DNA from: Shewanella benthica
GTDB taxonomy: Bacteria; Pseudomonadota; Gammaproteobacteria; Enterobacterales; Shewanellaceae
NCBI GenBank assembly: GCA_023284085.1
Contig: JAKVHY010000029.1
Coordinates: forward strand, 20,319 to 84,318
DNA: 64,000 nt
Direction: 5' to 3'
Position numbers and translations under genes: made by a program
Notes under the pieces: model-generated
Database searches by the model: none
Told to the model about the DNA's origin: nothing
What the model saw: only the letters and a program-made list of their open reading frames with translations
In this document: positions 37,266 through 44,357 of the stretch, piece after piece
Numbering within the stretch: position 1 is the stretch's first letter
How the letters are laid out: each line of letters begins with the position of its first letter

Positions 37266-37523
37266 TTAATCAATTTTCTTGCAACATGTATAGCAGTTAT
37301 CAGTTGGCAAACGATAGTTAAAGAAACCAAGCATGATTTGATGTTTCCCACAATGGGGACATGCGTAAACAATCGCCTTTAGCATCAAGAAACATCCAAG
37401 CGCCATACCCACAATATAAAAAGGGTTCATATAAAACGTAAGCTCGATAGGAATCGTATTGAGCATTATCGCGACAATTATCTGGACAGCAATTAGAAGC
37501 TTAAATACTTTAGCCCGGGTCAT
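37266..37523 (-). CDS. Cassette-type small membrane protein with C-terminal zinc ribbon
   Basis: 85 residues. Two hydrophobic segments (LLIAVQIIVAIMLNTI, FYIVGMALGCFLMLKAIVY) followed by CPHCGKHQ and CYTCCKK, spaced as a four-cysteine zinc ribbon. The layout matches the 92-residue protein of the neighbouring cassette at 37662–37940. It starts 23 bases after an attC-like R' core (GTTAAGT). Function unknown. Confidence 0.65.
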   Translation of the reverse strand: MTRAKVFKLLIAVQIIVAIMLNTIPIELTFYMNPFYIVGMALGCFLMLKAIVYACPHCGKHQIMLGFFNYRLPTDNCYTCCKKID

Positions 37524-37545
37524 TCCGTTTACCTTATCTAAGTAG

Positions 37546-37648
37546 ACTTAACGCCCTGCTAATAAGTGAGCCATGTGCTGGCGGGCGATTTGCTCAGCAA
37601 ATGGCATGACAGCCTTGGTGAATCTGAATTCAGCAAGGCTGTTATGAG
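37546..37648 (-). repeat. attC-like site 1
   Basis: On minus the site opens CATAACAGCCTTGCTG and closes TAGCAGGGCGTTAAGT. GTTAAGT fits the core consensus GTTRRRY exactly. The arms TAAC-GCCCTGCT and TAACAGCCTTGCT pair with one extra base on one side, as in attC. An inner stem uses GCCAT / ATGGC. Total 103 bases, close to site 3 (101). Confidence 0.65.
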
Positions 37649-37661
37649 TGATAAGTACATA

Positions 37662-37940
37662 CTACAACTCTTTTCCGCATTTACTACAATGGGACTTTGG
37701 GAGTCGCCAACCATAGAAATACACCGTTTTATAGATGACAGGCTCACCACAAGAGTTGCACTTTAACCGCATTAGATAAAAGCAAAAGTATGCAAAATAG
37801 CCTATTCCAGCCCAATAGGTTATTGATACCTTTTCTAAACCATCATCAAATGATGTATCAGAACCAAAAATAACATGCATAAGCCAAAGAAATACCATAA
37901 CAGCTAAACGAATGTAAAACCCTTTGACAATTCTTGCCAT
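37662..37940 (-). CDS. Cassette-type small membrane protein with C-terminal zinc ribbon, second
   Basis: 92 residues. Two hydrophobic segments (LAVMVFLWLMHVIFG, YWAGIGYFAYFCFYLM) followed by CNSCGEP and CSKCGKEL, a four-cysteine zinc ribbon. Same plan as the 85-residue neighbour, with NYRLPTDNCYTC in one and GWRLPKSHCSKC in the other. Followed 14 bases later by attC-like site 1. Function unknown. Confidence 0.68.
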   Translation of the reverse strand: MARIVKGFYIRLAVMVFLWLMHVIFGSDTSFDDGLEKVSITYWAGIGYFAYFCFYLMRLKCNSCGEPVIYKTVYFYGWRLPKSHCSKCGKEL

Positions 37941-37954
37941 TGACTAACTCCTGA

Positions 37955-38001
37955 CTCATAACAGCTTATTGAATAGCTGCTCAATAATGTTCCGGTTAAA
38001 A
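37955..38001 (-). repeat. attC-like site 0, weak
   Basis: On minus: TTTTAACCGG, ATTATTGA, loop, TCAATAAGCTGTTATGA. The arms pair (TTATTGA/TCAATAA) and the ends give TAAC...GTTAT. At 47 bases it is shorter than usual. Placed just upstream of the 92-residue gene, as expected for the preceding cassette's site. Confidence 0.35.
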
Positions 38002-38424
38002 TTACAACTTAGTAGCAATCGCCATAACATAACAGACTGTTCATTAACAAGAAATCATGTAATTCAAGATTCAGTCGCTCAATATCAAGTCCGCAAAATT
38101 GAGCGCCTTGATGTAGAGGTCTCTACAACCTTTTACTAAACATTTTAATTTCAAAAGCTTACAGAGTTTACGAGGGTTTATCGAGCATTAAATGTGTGTT
38201 TTTCGCTCTCTTTTCTCACGAATTACCAGTGTGAAGTTATAACTGTATATTTATCTAGTATTTTCAAGACAGTTTTGAGTGTCCAAGACATTAGAAAATA
38301 TAAGGCTATATTAGCTGCTTTACGGTGACTTAATCTTTCTCGCTAACGCATAATGGGGCAGAAACGAGCTACCAATTAAAGCTTAGGCTTACCAACAAAA
38401 CCCACTCAGCCAGAAGCGAAACTA

Positions 38425-38461
38425 GAAAATGTAATCAGTCTTCATTCCAAGGCTAGCTTAC
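38425..38461. repeat. Imperfect direct repeat, left copy
   Basis: Contains GAAAATGTAATC and TCATTCCAAGGCTAGC. The right copy at 42249–42286 shares GAAAATGTAA and TCATTCCAAG-CTAGC. The two flank the ATP-grasp/DUF1704 operon. Confidence 0.5.
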
Positions 38462-38835
38462 TTTGCGGCCAAACTACCGAGACATCCACTTTAAAAGTAA
38501 CAACTAATTTTTTGCCCTTGCTCAAAGTAGAAGTGCGCTGACAACTTTGGGAGCCATAGTGATTCGTTTTGTTGTTATTCCCCTTGATATTTTATCTTGA
38601 TAAGTGATGTAAAACACTTGTTGGTTTTTTGGCTATCAACCTGATTTTTAGATAGTTAACCTACCGTTTGCCCGATGATTTTGAACATGGTTTTTGTCGG
38701 TTTTTTAAGATAATGACCCGTAAGAAAAATAAACTTCACCTCAATGAATATTTTTATTTGTATTTTTTAAAAAGTGGTGTAAATTACGCCGCCTTATCTA
38801 GTTCAAACTTGTATTGATAGATAGATGTCATGGTC

Positions 38836-38861
38836 TGATTCAGGTCATTTTACCTGAATCA
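38836..38861 (+). other. Hairpin in the leader of the ATP-grasp gene
   Basis: TGATTCAGGT / ACCTGAATCA with a 6-nt loop and a T-rich stretch after it, 90 bases before the start codon. Could be an upstream terminator, attenuator or operator. Confidence 0.5.
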
Positions 38862-38950
38862 TTGTGTTGTTTATTTTGAATACTCTACACCTCCCCAAGC
38901 CAGCCCTGGCCCAAGATCTTTAGAGCATTCCGTTTTATTAAGAGATCCAA

Positions 38951-39988
38951 TTGAAAATTTTATTTTTGATGTACCCATGGGAAAACATCGAGCCTGAAAC
39001 CGATACTACAATTCGGTTGATCCATGAGTGCGTTGCGCGCGGCCATACCGTAGCGCTGGCGACCACGAGCAATTTAACCATGCGCCACAGTGAAGCGAGT
39101 GCATTTTGCCGTGTGTTTAGCAAGGAACAGCCGACACCCAGCAATATCGTTTCATTTTATAAAAGAGCGCAGTTTAAAAAACTGCGATTACCGCTAGCGG
39201 GTTTTGACAGCATAATTATGCGCGCCAATCCACCACTAGACACCATCGCGCTTAATTTCCTTGATTCAGTGCGTGACGATGTCTTTATCATGAACGACAT
39301 TGATGGCCTGCGGATCGCTAACAATAAGCTGTATACCGCGTCGTTTGACGACCCAACAAACCAGTTCATTCCGATCACTCATGTGTCAAAAACACCTGAA
39401 TATTTAGAGGAAGTGCTGCGGGAGTCAAAAACCGACAAGATGATCATGAAGCCGCTCGACGGCTTTGGCGGCCAAGGTGTCATCTTGGTGGAGAAGACGG
39501 CACAAAAGAGTTTCCACTCTTTACTCGAGTTCTACATCAACAGCGGCAATGGCGGAAACTACGTTATTTTGCAAGAGTATGTCGAAGGTGCAGAGCAAGG
39601 TGATGTGCGTATTTTAATGCTAAACGGTGAACCTATTGGCGCCATGAAGCGCATTCCTGCCTCTGGCGAAGTGCGCTCAAATATTCATGCCGGTGGCAGT
39701 GTGGTCAAGCATACGCTAACCAAGAATGAGAAAGCCCTTTGTAAGCACATTGGCCCTAAGCTGGTGCGTGATGGATTGTTCTTTGTGGGGATTGACGTGA
39801 TTAATGAAAAGTTGATTGAAGTTAACGTGCAAAGCCCTGGTGGCATCATGCGGATCAATAAGTTGAACAAGGTTAAGCTTCAGAAGAAGGTCATAGATTT
39901 TATTGAAAATGTCGTCAATGCCAAAGAAGCATTAACGATCAGAAAAACAGCGTTTAAGAAGGCGATCGACGATGCTCACATTAACTGA
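38951..39988 (+). CDS. RimK/glutathione-synthetase-like ATP-grasp ligase
   Basis: 345 residues from a TTG start (MKILFLMYPWENI) with AAGAGA upstream. N-terminal preATP-grasp fold with RANPPLD as in glutathione synthetase. The ATP-grasp region has MKPLDGFGGQGV (phosphate-binding lysine and loop near 166), ILQEYVEGAEQGDVRIL and GIDVINEKLIEVNVQSPGG, the acidic and Asn metal ligands near 288–292. ATP-grasp ligases join a carboxylate to an amine with ATP. The next gene overlaps it by 17 bases and encodes a putative amidohydrolase–peptidase, so the two likely act on the same amide or peptide. Substrates unknown; glutathione synthetase proper is unlikely given context. Confidence 0.85.
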   Translation: MKILFLMYPWENIEPETDTTIRLIHECVARGHTVALATTSNLTMRHSEASAFCRVFSKEQPTPSNIVSFYKRAQFKKLRLPLAGFDSIIMRANPPLDTIALNFLDSVRDDVFIMNDIDGLRIANNKLYTASFDDPTNQFIPITHVSKTPEYLEEVLRESKTDKMIMKPLDGFGGQGVILVEKTAQKSFHSLLEFYINSGNGGNYVILQEYVEGAEQGDVRILMLNGEPIGAMKRIPASGEVRSNIHAGGSVVKHTLTKNEKALCKHIGPKLVRDGLFFVGIDVINEKLIEVNVQSPGGIMRINKLNKVKLQKKVIDFIENVVNAKEALTIRKTAFKKAIDDAHIN

Positions 39989-41966
39989 AAAAGAGTGTAT
40001 TGGTCTAATCAACAAGGGCGAGTGCTTTCAAGCTGAGGTCGATGCTGGTTCGTTCATCGTTAAGATTGATGAATACTCGCCCGTGGTGTGCACGGCTATT
40101 CATAACGGCCACCGCCTGCGAGCAGATTTAAACAAGAGCTTCTTACTCACCAAGCCTGAGCGTTTTTATGAGGAAGACCCATACACTGATGAGCTATTGT
40201 CGTCTTTTCCAATCGTAATGATTGGCAACGATTCGCGTTTTGAATACGACTTAAATCGCCCTAAGACATTGTCGACCTATTTTAAAACGGCGTGGGACAA
40301 GCAAGTTTGGCAAAAGCCGTTAACGCCAAAGCAGCGCAGTGAGAGTCATGCTAAACATCAGTCTTTTTATAATGTACTTGAGGCACTCATTACTCGTTTA
40401 GAAAAGCAGTTTAAGAACAGTATTGTGTTTGATGTGCACTCATACAATCATCAGCGTATTGAAGCTAATACGCCGACGTTTAACATTGGTACCAGTCAGA
40501 TTGATATCGAGCGTTGGGGCGCGACTTGCCATCATTTTGAAAAGCAGCTGAGTCAAATAAAGCTACCTAATCTCGATGTGCGGGCAGCCACGGATGAAGT
40601 GTTTCAAGGACGCGGCTACTTGATTGCTCATATTAACGCGCACTTTGATAACACCTTGGTGTTGCCTGTAGAAGTGAAAAAAGTGTTTATGGATGAAACC
40701 ACGGGTGAGTTATACCCCTTGGTTTTAGAGGAGTTAAAAGCGGGCATTAAACAAGCGATATCAGAAACGGCAGCGTACTTTATGCGCCGCTTTGGCAAGC
40801 GTAAGTCGGTTAGAAATGTCGACCTATTATCGTCGACGTTACCGCCAGAGATCTTATCACTTGATAAGAGCTTGTTTAAGTTGGCCAATAACGTCTCGAC
40901 ACTGAAATATATCAATCCGATTAATATCGCTAGTGAACGTAAAAAATTCTTAGCCCGTAAAGGTGCTGTTGCGCCTGAGTTTAACTACAAACAACTGAAT
41001 TTAAACCCTTATCAGTTTAGGGAGCAGCTGTATAAGTTACCGGTTATAAACATTATGGATGCCGATATTCAACAGCTATATCGCCATGTGATTGACAACT
41101 TAGCGACCAAGATCGACCTACTCTGCTCTATTGGCACCGATGACTTTGTTTATAACTCGCTTAAATATTATGGCCAGCCAGATAAAGACGATATCGCCAA
41201 TGCAGAGTTCATATTACGCGCGCCAGCCATTAAGGATGATGAAGAGGAGCCCATATTTGATGCTGATTATGCGGTTAAGTCATTCCAAAAGCAGGCGGAT
41301 GAGTGGGGACTTAAATGTAAGGTAGAGAAGTCATCTCGCATTGTTGCCAAAGCAATGGTGGACAATGAAAGGGGCTGTCTGTTAATTAATAAAGATGCCA
41401 TGTTCACCGCTAAAGAGCTCATCGCATTTGCATATCATGAGCTTGGAGTGCATATGCTCACCACGATTAACGCTAGGAGTCAGCCGTTACGGGTATTGTC
41501 TCTTGGTCTAGTAGGCAATACCCACACTCAAGAGGGGGTAGCGATTTACAGCGAGTATTGCTCGGGTAACTTAACCCTGAACCGATTGAAAATATTGGCG
41601 ATGCGAGTGATAGCGGTTAATTTAATGCTTGAGCAAGGTGATTTTTCGATGACGTTCCAAACACTCATACGGGAATATGACCAAACAACAGAGCAGGCAT
41701 TTACCTTGACCACACGGGTCTATCGAGGAGGTGGCTTTACTAAAGACTTCCTTTATCTAAAAGGCTTTAGAGATATTGTGAGCTTGAGTAAAACCTCGGC
41801 ACTGGATAACTTGCTAGTAGGAAAAGCGGGCTTACTCGACTTACCCATTATCAGCGAAATGGTTGAACGAAACATGCTTAAAAAACCTGTGCCGCTATTT
41901 GCATTGCAGCATACTGTTACGCCCGATACTGCCGTTATCGATTATTTAGTCTCTGCGATCCGCTAA
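39972..41966 (+). CDS. N-formylglutamate-amidohydrolase-like domain fused to DUF1704 (MATCAP-type) metallopeptidase
   Basis: 664 residues. Residues 35–285 resemble N-formylglutamate amidohydrolases: AIHNGHRLR (His44, His47), YEEDPYTDELL, DVHSYNH (Asp154, His156) and LPVEVKKVFMDE. Residues 290–664 are a DUF1704 domain: HELGVH gives a HEXXXH zinc site (His489, Glu490, His494), and QEGVAIYSEY (Gln520–Gly522) matches the QEGLA motif for which the family is named. Human DUF1704 proteins (MATCAP) are zinc carboxypeptidases that trim tubulin tails. No signal peptide, so cytoplasmic. Start overlaps the ATP-grasp gene by 17 bases, so they are co-translated. The fused arrangement implies a coupled de-amidating or peptide-trimming activity; the target is unknown. 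Confidence 0.82.
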   Translation: MLTLTEKECIGLINKGECFQAEVDAGSFIVKIDEYSPVVCTAIHNGHRLRADLNKSFLLTKPERFYEEDPYTDELLSSFPIVMIGNDSRFEYDLNRPKTLSTYFKTAWDKQVWQKPLTPKQRSESHAKHQSFYNVLEALITRLEKQFKNSIVFDVHSYNHQRIEANTPTFNIGTSQIDIERWGATCHHFEKQLSQIKLPNLDVRAATDEVFQGRGYLIAHINAHFDNTLVLPVEVKKVFMDETTGELYPLVLEELKAGIKQAISETAAYFMRRFGKRKSVRNVDLLSSTLPPEILSLDKSLFKLANNVSTLKYINPINIASERKKFLARKGAVAPEFNYKQLNLNPYQFREQLYKLPVINIMDADIQQLYRHVIDNLATKIDLLCSIGTDDFVYNSLKYYGQPDKDDIANAEFILRAPAIKDDEEEPIFDADYAVKSFQKQADEWGLKCKVEKSSRIVAKAMVDNERGCLLINKDAMFTAKELIAFAYHELGVHMLTTINARSQPLRVLSLGLVGNTHTQEGVAIYSEYCSGNLTLNRLKILAMRVIAVNLMLEQGDFSMTFQTLIREYDQTTEQAFTLTTRVYRGGGFTKDFLYLKGFRDIVSLSKTSALDNLLVGKAGLLDLPIISEMVERNMLKKPVPLFALQHTVTPDTAVIDYLVSAIR

Positions 41967-41982
41967 ATATGATTATATCGAT

Positions 41983-42018
41983 AAAATGCCTGAACCCAGG
42001 AACGGATTAAGGCATTTT
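41983..42018 (+). terminator. Terminator of the ATP-grasp/DUF1704 operon
   Basis: Stem AAAATGCCT / AGGCATTTT around an 18-nt loop, 17 bases after the stop at 41966. Confidence 0.65.
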
Positions 42019-42180
42019 ATTGCTAGCCTAGGAGATGGCTAGCTTGGAAGTGTCTACAAATAAGGTCGTTCTTAGGCATCCTGCCTCCACGACATTGGTG
42101 CATCCCTGCACTGCACTGCCGCAGGCTATAAGTCATAATGAGGTACGATCTTCAATTACATATCCCAACACTAAAAGCCA

Positions 42181-42216
42181 CTGGATTCCGGCTCGAAAGA
42201 TCTGCCGGAATGACAG
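42181..42216. repeat. REP-like palindromic element, copy 1
   Basis: CTGGATTCCGGC, 12-nt loop, GCCGGAATGACAG. The same element occurs at 44163–44197. Such GGATTCCGGC...GCCGGAATGAC units are dispersed in many proteobacterial genomes. Confidence 0.7.
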
Positions 42217-42248
42217 ATAAAACCACCTGTAACCAAATGAACCAGAAC

Positions 42249-42286
42249 GAAAATGTAAACGAGCCATCATTCCAAGACTAGCCAAC
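42249..42286. repeat. Imperfect direct repeat, right copy
   Basis: Partner of 38425–38461; shares GAAAATGTAA and TCATTCCAAG-CTAGC in the same orientation. Confidence 0.5.
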
Positions 42287-42288
42287 AT

Positions 42289-43068
42289 TTATATCCAAAA
42301 GAAGAGGTCATACTGTGCTGACAATAACTTCACACTCATGGCGATAGACATAGTGACGACCAGTGGTTTGATAATTTTTGTCCCCTTGGTGACGACCATA
42401 CGCGAGCCTAAAGTGGCTCCGATTGCCTGGCCAACGAGCATGACACCGCCGATCATCCAAAATACTTTGCCACCGATGGCGAAGAAGATGAGTGAGGCGA
42501 TATTAGTCGAAAAGTTAAGAACTTTCGCATGAGCAGTGGCTTTAGCTAATCCAAAACCTGCAAGCGACACGAAGGCTAATGCGAAGAAACTGCCGGTTCC
42601 CGGGCCAAAGAATCCATCATATAACCCAATGCCGAATGCTGCGGTGAAACCAAACATGACAGGGGTAAATACTTGATGTTTGTCCTCTTCGCTGATCTTC
42701 TTTGAAAACAGAAAATAGCCACCTATAGCTAGAATTAAGAATGGCAACAGTGTTTCTAAGAAAGCGGTATCGACCATCTGTACGGCTATGGTGCCGATAG
42801 CAGCACCGACGAAGGCGCAGGCTATGGCCAACTTCATCTCACCGAGTTTCACCATGCCTTTACGCACAAAGTAGAGGCTGGCAAAGAAACTGCCACCACA
42901 GGCTTGCAGCTTGTTGGTCGCCAGTGCGGCAGTAGGCGGAAGACCTGCCCACATAAGTGCTGGAATCGTGATTAAACCACCGCCTCCCGCAATCGCGTCA
43001 ATAAAGCCTGCCAGCATGGCCACGCCAAACAGGAGTGCGATAAGTTCATAGGATAATTCCAATGGCAT
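42289..43068 (-). CDS. TauE/SafE (TSUP) family membrane transporter
   Basis: 259 residues with eight or so hydrophobic helices. Family signatures are AGFIDAIAGGGGLITIPALMWAG and GLPPTAALATNKLQACGGS, and the second repeat includes GLYDGFFGPGTGSFFALAFV. TSUP proteins are thought to export sulfite, sulfonates or organosulfur anions. A LysR gene is divergent, with a perfect palindrome between. Substrate unknown. Confidence 0.93.
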   Translation of the reverse strand: MPLELSYELIALLFGVAMLAGFIDAIAGGGGLITIPALMWAGLPPTAALATNKLQACGGSFFASLYFVRKGMVKLGEMKLAIACAFVGAAIGTIAVQMVDTAFLETLLPFLILAIGGYFLFSKKISEEDKHQVFTPVMFGFTAAFGIGLYDGFFGPGTGSFFALAFVSLAGFGLAKATAHAKVLNFSTNIASLIFFAIGGKVFWMIGGVMLVGQAIGATLGSRMVVTKGTKIIKPLVVTMSIAMSVKLLSAQYDLFFWI

Positions 43069-43158
43069 AGATAAGTCTCAAAATAGTTTACACGCGTAGA
43101 ATGGCGTTATTAGACGATATTTGCACAATATTCGCAAAGGAGTTATCGTCCACTTAGG

Positions 43159-43173
43159 GTGAGATATTCTCAC
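43159..43173. promoter_or_regulatory. Candidate LysR operator
   Basis: Perfect palindrome GTGAGA-TAT-TCTCAC (contains T-N11-A) in the 124-base gap between the TSUP gene and the LysR gene. Confidence 0.55.
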
Positions 43174-43192
43174 ACAAGTAGTCAACGGGGAC

Positions 43193-44083
43193 ATGATGCA
43201 TTCACCTCTTCCACCACTCAATTCACTCCTGGCTTTTGAATCTGCCGCGAGACACTTGAGTTTTAGCAAAGCGGCCGACGAACTATTTGTCACTCATGGA
43301 GCCATCAGCAAACAGATCAAGGGATTGGAGTCATTTTTAGGCGTGCCTTTATTCATTCGCCAACATAGAAAATTATTACTCACGGACGATGCCCAAGGTT
43401 ACCTGATCCAGGTGCAGTCGGCGCTGCAGACAATCAATAATGCGACAGATGAGATAAAGTCACAACAGATGCGAGCTCAGACACTGTCAATCAACGTCTT
43501 GCCTAGCCTCACCATCAATTGGCTTATCCCCCGGATGGAGGAGTTTAAGCAGCGCCACCCTCATCTGTATGTGGATCTCTCCATCGGCGATTTTGCGGTA
43601 GATTTCGATAACAGCCGCTGTGATATTGCCATTAGAAGTGCTCAGCATGAGCCCACAGATGCCAATTTTATCAAGCTAATGGATGAAGATCTCTGCTTGG
43701 TATGCTCTCCTTTGTTAGCCGAGCAACTTAAAACAGTCGAAGACATCAACAAGATGACCTTGCTTAAGCACACGACTAGACCAGAGCTTTGGCCCTACTG
43801 GTCACAACAGGTTGGACTGACTCTGACCACAGATAAGAAGTTTGGCATGGAACATTTCTATATGCTCAGTCAGGCAGCGGCAGGAGGCATGGGAGTGGCG
43901 CTTATTCCAAGATTTTTTATCGAAGAACAACTGGCAGATGGAAGTTTAGTGATCCCCTTCGATACAGGCTTCACCAGTCCTTACATCTACTACGTGCTGA
44001 CCCCGAAATCCAGTAACCTGTCACTCAAAGCCCAAGCCTTTATCGATTGGTTATTGGAGATATTTTCCCCTTATCGTAACTAG
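43193..44083 (+). CDS. LysR family regulator, GcvA-like
   Basis: 296 residues. The N-terminus PLPPLNSLLAFESAARHLSFSKAADELFVTHGAISKQIKGLE is typical of the GcvA branch. The effector domain contains LPSLTINWLIPRMEEFKQRHP, DIAIRSAQHE and the C-terminal GMGVALIPRFFIEEQL. A second ATG is one codon in (43196). Likely regulates the divergent TSUP transporter. Confidence 0.94.
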   Translation: MMHSPLPPLNSLLAFESAARHLSFSKAADELFVTHGAISKQIKGLESFLGVPLFIRQHRKLLLTDDAQGYLIQVQSALQTINNATDEIKSQQMRAQTLSINVLPSLTINWLIPRMEEFKQRHPHLYVDLSIGDFAVDFDNSRCDIAIRSAQHEPTDANFIKLMDEDLCLVCSPLLAEQLKTVEDINKMTLLKHTTRPELWPYWSQQVGLTLTTDKKFGMEHFYMLSQAAAGGMGVALIPRFFIEEQLADGSLVIPFDTGFTSPYIYYVLTPKSSNLSLKAQAFIDWLLEIFSPYRN

Positions 44084-44162
44084 CCACCTAATCCGTAGCT
44101 CCTAGCCCATAGCCAGGAGCTCGAAACTTTCTCTGCCTGACCTAGATCCTTCCAGCTAAAAA

Positions 44163-44197
44163 CTGGATTCCGGCCACAAGCATGCCGGAATGACCTG
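44163..44197. repeat. REP-like palindromic element, copy 2
   Basis: CTGGATTCCGGC, 11-nt loop, GCCGGAATGACCTG. Nearby are short AGCTCCTAGCCC repeats (44095 and 44274). No gene in this gap. Confidence 0.7.
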
Positions 44198-44295
44198 TGG
44201 TTTTGATTCGCTTTAGCCTTATAGCTTTCTCTGCTCTATCTCGAGACTTATAACTTTCTCAGCCCTACTTCTAGCTCCTAGCCCGAATATCAAGC

Positions 44296-44330
44296 ATAAA
44301 AAAGGAGAAGCTCAGACTGAGCTTCTCCTT
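44296..44330 (-). terminator. Strong terminator of the NERD/pseudokinase gene
   Basis: Stem of 13 bp (AAGGAGAAGCTCA / TGAGCTTCTCCTT) with a 3-nt loop and a T-run on minus, just after the stop at 44358. Confidence 0.85.
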
Positions 44331-44357
44331 CACGACGTTCAATGGTTCAAAAAACGC

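Larger units (their letters stand above)
37941..38950. other. Non-coding region upstream of the ATP-grasp operon
   Basis: About 1 kb with no supported gene. It contains attC-like site 0, one copy of a 37-base imperfect repeat (38425–38461) whose partner is beyond the operon at 42249–42286, and a perfect 10-bp hairpin (38836–38861). AT-rich. Confidence 0.5.
41967..42288. other. Repeat-rich intergenic region
   Basis: 322 bases holding the operon terminator, an inverted pair GGCTAGCTTGGAA (42037) versus TTCCAAGACTAGCC, a REP-like hairpin and the right copy of the 37-base repeat. The 61-codon frame at 42035–42220 overlaps these repeats and was not called. Confidence 0.5.

Noticed and set aside
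38951..39988. Calling the ATP-grasp gene glutathione synthetase (gshB)
   Set aside because: It shares the ATP-grasp core, but the operon partner is a hydrolase/peptidase fusion rather than glutathione-related genes, so a specific gshB call is not supported.
42035..42220. 61-codon frame after the DUF1704 gene
   Set aside because: Overlaps the inverted and REP-like repeats; codon content follows the repeats.
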